This document shows positions 44,235 to 51,035 of a stretch of 64,000 bases of DNA, piece by piece. The position numbers and the translations under genes were made by a program. Source of the stretch: Flavobacterium sp. GSB-24 (lineage in GTDB: Bacteria > Bacteroidota > Bacteroidia > Flavobacteriales > Flavobacteriaceae); assembly GCF_027924665.1 (NCBI RefSeq), contig NZ_AP027043.1, positions 2,604,001 through 2,668,000 on the forward strand. Reading direction: 5' to 3'. Under the pieces are notes generated by a model. It did not search any database. It was not told the DNA's origin and saw only the letters and a program-made list of their open reading frames with translations. The stretch's first letter is position 1. Each line of letters starts with the position of its first letter.

Positions 44235-45171
44235 TTTTTAACGCAAAGCACGCTAAGTTTTTTATTTTATCTGTGGCGTTTATAAACACAAAGTCCGCAA
44301 AGCTAATTCAACACAAAGCTTTGCGGACTTTGCGTTTTTCTAAAACCCAGCTTATTGAAAAAATCTTAATGTGCTCTGTGGTAAATTTTATTTCAAGTTT
44401 TTCATAAGGCAAAGCCTAATCAACACAAAGCTTTGCGGACTTTGTGTTTTTCTAAAACCTAGCTTATCAAAGAATCTTAGTGTGCTCTGTAGTAAAATTT
44501 TATTTCAAGTTTTATCTGGCAAAGTTCAATCAACACAAAGCTTTGCGAACTTTGTGTTTTTCTAAAACCTAGCTTATCAAAAAAATCTTAGTGTGCTCTG
44601 TGGTAAATTTTTTATTTCAAGTTTTTCATCTGGCAAAGCTAAATCAGCACAAAGCTTTACGAACTTTGTGTTTTTCTAAAACCTAGCTTATCAAAGAATC
44701 TTAGTGTGCTCTGTGGTAAATTTTTTATTTCAAGTTTTTCATCTGGCAAAGCTCAATCAACACAAAGCTTTGCGGACTTTGTGTTTTTCTAAAACCTAGC
44801 TTATCAAAGAATCTTAGTGTGCTCTGTAGTAAAATTTTATTTCAAGTTTTATCTGGCAAAGTTCAATCAACACAAAGCTTTGCGAACTTTGTGTTTTTCT
44901 AAAACCTAGCTTATCAAAAAAATCTTAGTGTGCTCTGTGGTAAATTTTTTATTTCAAGTTTTTCATCTGGCAAAGTTCAATCAACACAAAGCTTTGCGAA
45001 CTTTGTGTTTTTCTAAAACCTAGCTTATCAAAGAATCTTAGTGTGCTCTGTGGTAAATTTTTTATTTCAAGTTTTTCATCTGGCAAAGCTCAATCAACAC
45101 AAAGCTTTGCGAACTTTATGTTTTTCTAAAACCTAGCTTATCAAAAAACTTAGCGTGCTTTGCGTTAAAAA
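44235..45171. repeat. noncoding tandem-repeat element with perfect terminal inverted repeats
   Basis: About 940 bp between the convergent bcp and 45290-46750 genes. Ends: 44235-44263 and 45143-45171 are 29-bp perfect inverted copies containing AACGCAAAGCACGCTAAG. Inside are eight copies of a 110-114-bp unit; the word CACAAAGCTTT (with one variant) starts at 44312, 44424, 44534, 44648, 44761, 44871, 44985 and 45098. Spacings are 112, 110, 114, 113, 110, 114, 113, so a three-unit block of 337 bp is itself duplicated. Most units carry CACAAAG...CTTTGTG followed by TTTTTCT, a terminator-like hairpin on the plus strand. No coding frame is credible. Confidence 0.9.
44289..44332 (+). terminator. strong hairpin at the first unit of the array, likely bcp terminator
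   Basis: CAAAGTCCGCAAAGCT (44289-44304) and AGCTTTGCGGACTTTG (44317-44332) form a perfect 16-bp stem with a 12-nt loop, followed by CGTTTTTC. It is the longest stem in the element. Confidence 0.6.
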
Positions 45172-45214
45172 ATTAAACCGCAAGATCAATATGAAACTTA
45201 AAAAAAGTTTTTCA

Positions 45215-45234
45215 CCCTGAGCGAAGTCGAAGGG
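45215..45234. repeat. REP-like palindrome CCCTGAGCGAAGTCGAAGGG
   Basis: An imperfect palindrome richer in G and C than the surroundings. This kind of word (CCCTGAGC..GTCGAAGGG) recurs as a dispersed extragenic repeat in many bacterial genomes; only one copy is seen here. Confidence 0.55.
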
Positions 45235-45250
45235 CACGCGTTAAAAACAA

Positions 45251-45288
45251 AAAAAGTCCCAAAAAGAAATTACCTTTTGGGACTTTTT
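45251..45288. terminator. terminator of the 45290-46750 gene
   Basis: AAAAAGTCCCAAAA (45251-45264) and TTTTGGGACTTTTT (45275-45288) form a 14-bp perfect stem with a 10-nt loop. It begins 2 bp after the leftward stop codon. Confidence 0.85.
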
Positions 45289-45289
45289 A

Positions 45290-46750
45290 TTAAGCATTTT
45301 GTTCAAGCTCTTTTTGCGGATGATATCCAAAAAGATGATGCTCCTTTATAATTTCGGCAACACCAGAAGGAAGCATTGGTTCCCAGCCGGTTTTTCCTTG
45401 TCCGATCATTTTTAGTACTTCACGAGAGAATACATTCAATATATTTGGGTTATAATCCTTAATGTCGACAACTTTACCGTTGAATTTAAAGAATTTGTAC
45501 AGTTCTTTCATTCTAGGATGAACTTTTAGGTTATCAGAAGTTATAATTTCACCATTATCGCCGAGCATTGGGTATAAGAATACTTTCATATCACGATAGA
45601 ATAATTTTCCGAAAGCTTCCAAAATTCCACCACTTAAATGACGATAGTATTTCTCATCAAAAATATCAACAAGGTTGTTTACACCCATTGCCAATCCCAT
45701 ACGGGCTTTGGTATAATTAGAAAAATACTCAACCACTTTATAATATTCCTGAAAATTAGAAATCATAACAGTTTGGCCAAGTGAACAAAGTAATTCGGCT
45801 CTGTCCATAAAATCCCTTTCATCAATCTCACCGTCTGAACGTAAGTTTGAAAGTGTAATTTCAAAAATAACAAGTGTATTATTTTTCTCAACTTTACTTT
45901 CTTCGAGAAACATTTTTAATGATTTCTCATACATGTCCAGATTTACGTTTGTAACCGGACGGAAACTTCCTCTAAAGGCAAGAAGATTTTTTTTGTATAA
46001 AACAGCTGCTGGTAAAACATTCTTTCCGTCTGGATTGAACATTACGGCATCTGTCATTCCGTTTTTAACCAATTGCAAACTCATCAAACGATTATCAACA
46101 TCGGCGAAACGAGGTCCAGAAAAGTTGATAGTATCGATTTCTAATTGGTCTTTATCTAAGTGATCGTATAAGTAACGAAGTAATCGTTTTGGATCGTTGT
46201 ATTTGTAAAAAGCACCGTAAATTAAGTTTACACCTAAAATTCCTAGTGTTTCTTGTTGCAGTCTAGCGTCAGTCTCTTTAAAACGAATGTGAAGAATAAT
46301 TTCGTTATAAGCTTCGTCTGGTTCAATTTGGTATCGAATTCCAACCCAGCCGTGACCTTTAAATTGTTTGGCAAAATCTATTGTGGCTACAGTATTGGCG
46401 TAACTAAAGAAAAGTTTTGTTGGGTGTTTTTCTCTGCTTAAACGCTCTTCAATAATCTGTCCTTCATGAGTCAGCATTTTTTTTAAACGCTCTTCAGTCA
46501 CATATCGTCCATCGCTTTCCACTCCATAAACCGCATCACTAAAATCTTTATCATAGGCAGACATTGCTTTTGCAATTGTTCCCGATGAACCTCCGGATCT
46601 GAAAAAATGTCTAACAGTCTCTTGTCCAGCACCAATTTCAGCAAATGTTCCGTAAATATTTTCGTTTAAATTAATACGTAAAGCTTTGTCTTTTATAGAA
46701 GGAATCTGTTCGATGACCTTGTCACCCTTGAGTTTTATTTCTGTACCCAT
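45290..46750 (-). CDS. conserved flavobacterial protein of unknown function
   Basis: 486 residues, soluble, no signal peptide. Notable conserved-looking stretches: LNENIYGTFAEIGAGQETVR, FFRSGGSSGTIAKAMSAYDK, GFKGHGWVGIRYQIEPDEAY-like region, SYANTVATIDFAKQFKG and AMGVNNLVDIFDEKYYRHLS. Homologues in Bacteroidota are sometimes labelled nicotinate-nucleotide adenylyltransferase, but I see no (H/T)xGH motif or other nucleotidyltransferase signature, so I do not use that name. It has its own -7 box (46773-46780) and a strong terminator. Cytoplasmic; role unknown. Confidence 0.8.
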   Translation of the reverse strand: MGTEIKLKGDKVIEQIPSIKDKALRINLNENIYGTFAEIGAGQETVRHFFRSGGSSGTIAKAMSAYDKDFSDAVYGVESDGRYVTEERLKKMLTHEGQIIEERLSREKHPTKLFFSYANTVATIDFAKQFKGHGWVGIRYQIEPDEAYNEIILHIRFKETDARLQQETLGILGVNLIYGAFYKYNDPKRLLRYLYDHLDKDQLEIDTINFSGPRFADVDNRLMSLQLVKNGMTDAVMFNPDGKNVLPAAVLYKKNLLAFRGSFRPVTNVNLDMYEKSLKMFLEESKVEKNNTLVIFEITLSNLRSDGEIDERDFMDRAELLCSLGQTVMISNFQEYYKVVEYFSNYTKARMGLAMGVNNLVDIFDEKYYRHLSGGILEAFGKLFYRDMKVFLYPMLGDNGEIITSDNLKVHPRMKELYKFFKFNGKVVDIKDYNPNILNVFSREVLKMIGQGKTGWEPMLPSGVAEIIKEHHLFGYHPQKELEQNA

Positions 46751-46772
46751 TTTGTTTTAAATAGATTTGTTA

Positions 46773-46822
46773 CAAAGTTAGTAAATTAGGCTTCTAATGA
46801 AAGAGAAATAATCCTATTTTTG
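46773..46822. promoter_or_regulatory. divergent promoters, conserved gene / MBL hydrolase
   Basis: CAAAGTTA (46773-46780) reads TAACTTTG leftward, 23 bp from ATG 46750. TATTTTTG (46815-46822) is the rightward box, 19 bp from TTG 46841. Confidence 0.5.
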
Positions 46823-46840
46823 TAAAAAAATTAAGTTCAA

Positions 46841-47605
46841 TTGAAGGTTTATTTTTTAGGTACAGGTACTTCTCAAGGCATTCCGATTATCGGGATCGAT
46901 CATCCAGTTTGTAAAAGCACTGATGCTAAGGATAAAAGGCTTCGTGTATCCATCTGGATTACATGGGGCGAGCATTCTTATGTCATCGATTGCGGACCAG
47001 ATTTTAGACAGCAAATGCTTTCCTGCGGCTGTAGAAAACTCGACGCAATTCTATTTACTCACGAGCACGCAGACCACACTGCTGGTTTAGACGATATACG
47101 TCCGTTTAATTTTAGGCAGGGAGAAATTCCTATTTACGGTCATCAACGCGTTTTAGATAATCTAAGACGTCGTTTCGATTATGTTTTCGAAACAGTAAAC
47201 AAATATCCTGGAGCTCCAAGCGTTAAAACAATCGAAGTGCAAAATAATGCGCCTTTTGCAATTGGAGATAAAATGGCGATGCCAATAAATGCTATGCATG
47301 GCGATTTGCAGGTTTTTGGATACAGAGTAGATGATTTTGCATATTTAACAGATGTAAAAACAATCGAACAAGCTGAAATTGATAAACTGAAAGGCTTGAA
47401 AGTATTGGTTGTAAATGCTTTAAGAGTTGAACCTCATGATACGCATTTTAACTTGCAGGAAGCGCTAGATTTTATTAATCTCGTTAAACCCGAAAAAGCT
47501 TATTTAACGCATATCAGCCACGTTTTAGGTTTTCATGAAGAAGTTCAAAAGAAACTTCCTGAAAATGTTTTTCTGGCTTATGACAATTTAGAAATTACAA
47601 TTTAA
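46841..47605 (+). CDS. MBL-fold metallo-hydrolase (PhnP-like)
   Basis: 254 residues starting at TTG 46841 (MKVYFLGTGTSQGIP), supported by a promoter 19 bp upstream. Metal-binding motif FTHEHADHTAGLDDIRPF; GTGTSQGIP and SYVIDCGPDFRQQML are the usual early strands; later MHGDLQVFGYRVDDFAYLTD and YLTHISHVLGFH supply further ligands. The Cys/His segment SCGCRKLD precedes the motif. PhnP-like members are phosphodiesterases; a cyclic phosphate or nucleotide substrate is possible but unproven. Confidence 0.9.
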   Translation: MKVYFLGTGTSQGIPIIGIDHPVCKSTDAKDKRLRVSIWITWGEHSYVIDCGPDFRQQMLSCGCRKLDAILFTHEHADHTAGLDDIRPFNFRQGEIPIYGHQRVLDNLRRRFDYVFETVNKYPGAPSVKTIEVQNNAPFAIGDKMAMPINAMHGDLQVFGYRVDDFAYLTDVKTIEQAEIDKLKGLKVLVVNALRVEPHDTHFNLQEALDFINLVKPEKAYLTHISHVLGFHEEVQKKLPENVFLAYDNLEITI

Positions 47606-47617
47606 TTATACCACAAA

Positions 47618-48121
47618 ATGAAAAAATCCTTAATGCTTTATCTTCTGATTTTAGCTGTTTTAATGAATGTCTTTACTTATGCTTTTTACAATAGTGAAGT
47701 AAAATTTGCGGAAAATAGATACGATAAAACAACTAAGAAACTAAGAGACAGCATCAATCTAGTAAAAACAAAATTGGCCGAAGCTGATTATTTTTCTTTA
47801 GAACATAACGAAAATGCTCAAAACTACTTTGACAACAGTGCTTCTGGCGGAAAAGTAATTTTGTATGAAAAACTGATTCCAGTTGTTACAGAGAAATTAT
47901 TAGATTTCAACGCAAATCCAAAAGGGAATCCGTATACAGGTCAAGATCAGATTGGTCCGAATAAATTTATCATCAATAAAGTAAAAATTTTAAACCACAG
48001 ATGGATTATTGCTGATTATAGTAATGGTGAATTATGGGGAGAAGTCTTGTTAAAATATTTTGTTGATAACGATGATAATATTACTTTTGAAGTAAATCAA
48101 ACTTGGTTATATCAAAAATAG
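47618..48121 (+). CDS. membrane-anchored protein of unknown function
   Basis: 167 residues with one N-terminal membrane helix (LMLYLLILAVLMNVFTYAFY) then a periplasmic domain: a charged coiled-coil-like stretch (RYDKTTKKLRDSINLVKTKL), and an alpha/beta part with NKVKILNHRWIIADYSNGEL and WGEVLLKYFVDNDDNITFEV. It starts 12 bp after the MBL gene and is likely co-transcribed. No family recognised. Confidence 0.75.
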   Translation: MKKSLMLYLLILAVLMNVFTYAFYNSEVKFAENRYDKTTKKLRDSINLVKTKLAEADYFSLEHNENAQNYFDNSASGGKVILYEKLIPVVTEKLLDFNANPKGNPYTGQDQIGPNKFIINKVKILNHRWIIADYSNGELWGEVLLKYFVDNDDNITFEVNQTWLYQK

Positions 48122-48144
48122 GATTTTATAATCCTATTTTTTTT
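48115..48144 (+). terminator. terminator overlapping a stop codon
   Basis: AAAATAGGATT (48115-48125), loop TTAT, AATCCTATTTT (48130-48140), then T residues. The stop codon of the preceding gene (48119-48121) is inside the left arm. Confidence 0.75.
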
Positions 48145-48165
48145 GACCTTTAAATCAATAGGATT

Positions 48166-48591
48166 ATGAAAAAGATGTTTTTGTTTTTGATTATGGCGAG
48201 CGCGTTTTCCTGCGCCAAAAAAGTTGCACAAGAAAATGTAAATACAACTCCACAAGAGCCAGTAAAAGAAGCTGTAGTAGGAGCAGATGCCGATTCTCAC
48301 GGCTGTAAAGCTTCCGCTGGTTATACTTGGTCAATACTTAAAAAAGAATGTATCCGAATTTTTGAAGGAACAAAGTTGTCACATTATGATGATGGTAAAA
48401 CGTACACTACTGCATCATATGTAATTTTCGATGGAAACAAAGCTGAACTTTTTCTGGAAACTCAAAAAGAATCCATCATTTTAGAAAGAAAGTCTGAAGG
48501 TGATTATTGGGTTAACGGCGATTGGCAGTTAATTCCTTGGAAAGGTTATGTTTTGAAGAAAAACGGAAAGATTTTTTATACAGGAGAATAA
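48166..48591 (+). CDS. lipoprotein of unknown function
   Basis: 141 residues with a lipobox (MASAFSC, cysteine 16), a Pro/Glu-rich linker, then a small domain with HGCKASAGYTWSILKKECIRI (two cysteines 15 apart, probably a disulfide), VIFDGNKAELFLETQKESII and DYWVNGDWQLIPWKGYVLKK. The CxxSAGYxWxxxxxECIR block recurs in flavobacterial lipoproteins. Envelope-anchored. It ends at an inverted repeat shared with other gaps in the window. Confidence 0.78.
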   Translation: MKKMFLFLIMASAFSCAKKVAQENVNTTPQEPVKEAVVGADADSHGCKASAGYTWSILKKECIRIFEGTKLSHYDDGKTYTTASYVIFDGNKAELFLETQKESIILERKSEGDYWVNGDWQLIPWKGYVLKKNGKIFYTGE

Positions 48592-48598
48592 AGTTTAC

Positions 48599-48652
48599 AG
48601 TTTTCAGTCGCAGTTTTCAATCTTAACAAACTGTAAACTGCGACTGAAAACT
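48599..48652. repeat. 18-bp perfect inverted repeat
   Basis: AGTTTTCAGTCGCAGTTT (48599-48616) and AAACTGCGACTGAAAACT (48635-48652) are exact inverses separated by 18 nt, between convergent genes. The right arm occurs again at 28396-28413. It probably works as a hairpin, but it has no clean T-run. Confidence 0.7.
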
Positions 48653-48657
48653 GAAAA

Positions 48658-49302
48658 CTACAAACCCAGCCAATTCTTAAAATCAAAAAAATTCTGCGGA
48701 GCAACTCCATGTCCAACCGGATATTCTTTGTAAACAACAGGGACATTTAATTTATCTAAAATTGCTGGAGTTTTTCTAGCCCATTCAATCGGAATAACCT
48801 GATCTACAGTTCCGTGAGAGGCGAATATTTTAAGGTTTTTAAAGTCGTTGTTTTCAAAACCTTCTTTGATGATTTCTTCATTAAAATAACCACTCATTGC
48901 CACTACTCTTTGAATTTTTTCTGGATAAGAAAGTGCTGTTGCATAACTTAAAATAGATCCTTGGCTAAATCCAATCAGAGTTACGTTGTTCGCATCAATT
49001 GGGTAATTTGCAACCAATTCGTCAATAAATTTGGCAATTAAATCTCTTGAAGTTTTTGCTTGCTCATTATCTGAAAATTTATTCTGATCAGCATCAAAAT
49101 TAATTGCGTACCAAGCGTATGCTCCATATTGTAAATCGTAAGGCGCTCTGGCAGAAATGATGTAATAGTTGTCTGGAAGTTCAGAAGCAAATGAGAATAA
49201 ATCGGATTCGTTACTTCCGTATCCGTGCAATAAAAGCAATAATGGGTTTTTATCTAAAATTACTTTTGGTTCTCTTATTTTATATTCTAAAGATAGATTC
49301 AT
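48658..49302 (-). CDS. alpha/beta hydrolase (phospholipase/carboxylesterase family)
   Basis: 214 residues, cytoplasmic. LLLLHGYGSNESDLFSFA is the oxyanion region; the nucleophile serine lies in LIGFSQGSILSY; the aspartate is in SHGTVDQVIP; the histidine is in YPVGHGVAPQNFFDF. This is the acyl-protein-thioesterase/carboxylesterase 2 type and hydrolyses small esters or thioesters. Its start codon at 49302 lies directly beside a run of 7-bp tandem repeats that may affect its expression. Confidence 0.92.
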   Translation of the reverse strand: MNLSLEYKIREPKVILDKNPLLLLLHGYGSNESDLFSFASELPDNYYIISARAPYDLQYGAYAWYAINFDADQNKFSDNEQAKTSRDLIAKFIDELVANYPIDANNVTLIGFSQGSILSYATALSYPEKIQRVVAMSGYFNEEIIKEGFENNDFKNLKIFASHGTVDQVIPIEWARKTPAILDKLNVPVVYKEYPVGHGVAPQNFFDFKNWLGL

Positions 49303-49307
49303 ATTTT

Positions 49308-49360
49308 AATTGTGAATTGTGAATTGTGAATTGTGAATTTTCCGAATTTGGAATTTGGAA
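49308..49360. repeat. 7-bp microsatellite upstream of the esterase gene
   Basis: AATTGTG is repeated four times (49308-49335), followed by two GAATTTG units (49344-49357, with short junctions). Both have period 7. The first unit begins 6 bp from the esterase start codon, within its expected leader or promoter. Confidence 0.7.
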
Positions 49361-49383
49361 TTTTTTAATTGAAATTTAAAAAA

Positions 49384-49710
49384 TTAACCAATCTTTTTAA
49401 ACCATTTTTGAAATAATTCTCCAACTAACGGAATTGGTTTTGTTTGTCCTTGAATGGCAGTAAAAATACCGAAAGTCCACAAAATTGAAATACAAATCCA
49501 CATTGGTAAAGTAATAAAAAAACTGTCGAAATTGCTGATTATTGCGCCCAATGAAATAAAGGTTAAAGACAATCCTAAAGCCTGACGGATATGAAAAGAA
49601 GCAAAACTATTTTTGTTTTCAGAATTCATACTCATGGCGATCAAAACACCAATGATTAGAATGTAGCTGGTAATGGCGATTGATTTCCCTTCTTCGACTG
49701 AATTATTCAT
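49384..49710 (-). CDS. DUF4870/Tic20-like small membrane protein
   Basis: 108 residues from ATG 49710, 4 bp after the dihydroorotase-like stop codon, so translationally linked. Three membrane helices: ITSYILIIGVLIAM, LGLSLTFISLGAII, TLPMWICISILWTFGIFTAI, with the conserved SFASFHIRQALGLSL block of DUF4870 between helices 1 and 2. Ends GELFQKWFKKIG. Function unknown. Confidence 0.82.
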   Translation of the reverse strand: MNNSVEEGKSIAITSYILIIGVLIAMSMNSENKNSFASFHIRQALGLSLTFISLGAIISNFDSFFITLPMWICISILWTFGIFTAIQGQTKPIPLVGELFQKWFKKIG

Positions 49711-49714
49711 TTTA

Positions 49715-50965
49715 TTATTTTGTAACAAGTTGATTTTGATTTAAAATTCCGTAAACAGAGCCTTTAATTTCAGTTCCTAAAAAAGCAGAATTTTTAGATT
49801 TTGAAAGAATGTTTTCTTTCGTAAAAGCTGATTTTCCTTCTGGAGTAAATAAGGTGAAATTTGCTTTTGCACCTTCTTCGATTGTGTTGTTTTCAAGACC
49901 AAAAAGCGTTCTTCCAGAAGTCAATTTTGCAATAACAGTTTCCAGTGGTAAAACTGTTAATAAAGCTCCAAAAGCGCTTTCTAAACCAATAGTTCCGTTT
50001 TTAGCTGTATCAAATTCCATTTTCTTGAATTCAATGTCAATCGGATTATGGTCAGATGTTATTGTGTCTATAGTTCCGTCAGCAATTCCATTTAATAAAG
50101 CTTGTCTGTCTACTTCAGTTCTTAAAGGAGGCGTAACTTTAAAGCGAGTATCAAATCCGTCCAGTTTTTCATCTGTTAAAACCAAATGATGTACAGATGC
50201 GCTGCAAGTTACATTTAGACCTTTAGCTTTAGCTTCTCTAATTAATTCAACCGATTTTGCTGTAGAAATGGTCGGAATATGAAGTTTTCCGCCAGTATAT
50301 TCCAATAAAAACAAGTTTCTTGAAATCTGCAGTTCTTCGGCTAAGTTTGGAATTCCTTTTAAACCTAATCTTGTAGAAACAATTCCTTCGTTAGCAACAC
50401 CATTTCCTTTAATATTAGGATCTTGCGAGTAAGCAATTACCAAACCATCAAAATCTTGTACATATTGTAAAGCGATTTTAAGGATATTTGCGTTGTCAAT
50501 ACTTTTGTTGTAATCTCCAAAAGCGATAGCGCCGGCATTTTTCATATCAAAAAGTTCTGCCATATCTTTTCCTTCACTTGCTTTAGTTAATGCTCCAATT
50601 GGGAAAATTTCTGTTGCAAAACCATTTGCTTTATTTTTCACAAAGCTTACCTGAGACTGATTGTCAATAACTGGTAAAGAGTTAGGCTGAAGTGCAATTG
50701 CGGTAAAACCGCTTTTTGCGGCAACATTTAAACCGTTTGCAATGGTTTCTCTGTCTTCGTAACCTGGTTCTCCTAGTGAAACACTGCTGTCAAACCAGCC
50801 CTGCGAAACGTGAAGGTCATCGAAACGTACAATTTCTGCATCATCGTTTGGAAGTGAAACGCCTATTTTTTCTATTAAACCATCTGCAATTAAAAGATCA
50901 ACGGTCTGATTGTGAAACGGACTTTTTGAGTCGATAATTTTGGCGCTTTTGATGATTATTTTCAT
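49715..50965 (-). CDS. dihydroorotase-like amidohydrolase lacking the N-terminal metal ligands
   Basis: 416 residues, similar across its length to dihydroorotases: GEPGYEDRETIANGLNVAAK, ALQPNSLPVIDNQSQVSFV, TSDHNPIDIEFKKMEF. In active enzymes the first block is DxHxHxREPG; here it is D59-SSVSLGEPG, so both zinc-binding histidines and the substrate arginine are missing (S61, S63, G65). HHLVLTDEKL and the TSDH block remain. It is probably a catalytically inactive PyrC-like protein, as the PyrX subunits of other bacteria. It may instead support the aspartate carbamoyltransferase or another dihydroorotase. Confidence 0.88.
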   Translation of the reverse strand: MKIIIKSAKIIDSKSPFHNQTVDLLIADGLIEKIGVSLPNDDAEIVRFDDLHVSQGWFDSSVSLGEPGYEDRETIANGLNVAAKSGFTAIALQPNSLPVIDNQSQVSFVKNKANGFATEIFPIGALTKASEGKDMAELFDMKNAGAIAFGDYNKSIDNANILKIALQYVQDFDGLVIAYSQDPNIKGNGVANEGIVSTRLGLKGIPNLAEELQISRNLFLLEYTGGKLHIPTISTAKSVELIREAKAKGLNVTCSASVHHLVLTDEKLDGFDTRFKVTPPLRTEVDRQALLNGIADGTIDTITSDHNPIDIEFKKMEFDTAKNGTIGLESAFGALLTVLPLETVIAKLTSGRTLFGLENNTIEEGAKANFTLFTPEGKSAFTKENILSKSKNSAFLGTEIKGSVYGILNQNQLVTK

Positions 50966-51035
50966 ATTGTAGATATTTTTTTGTCGTAAGATGATTTTTG
51001 TAAAAAGTAAAATGCCTTTAAAACAAACTCGAATT

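Noticed and set aside
44300..45100. CRISPR array
   Set aside because: The repeat unit is ~112 bp and contiguous. There are no short conserved repeats separated by unique spacers, and no cas genes are in the window.
45290..46750. Nicotinate-nucleotide adenylyltransferase label
   Set aside because: No (H/T)xGH or other nucleotidyltransferase motif is visible, so the name is not supported by the sequence.
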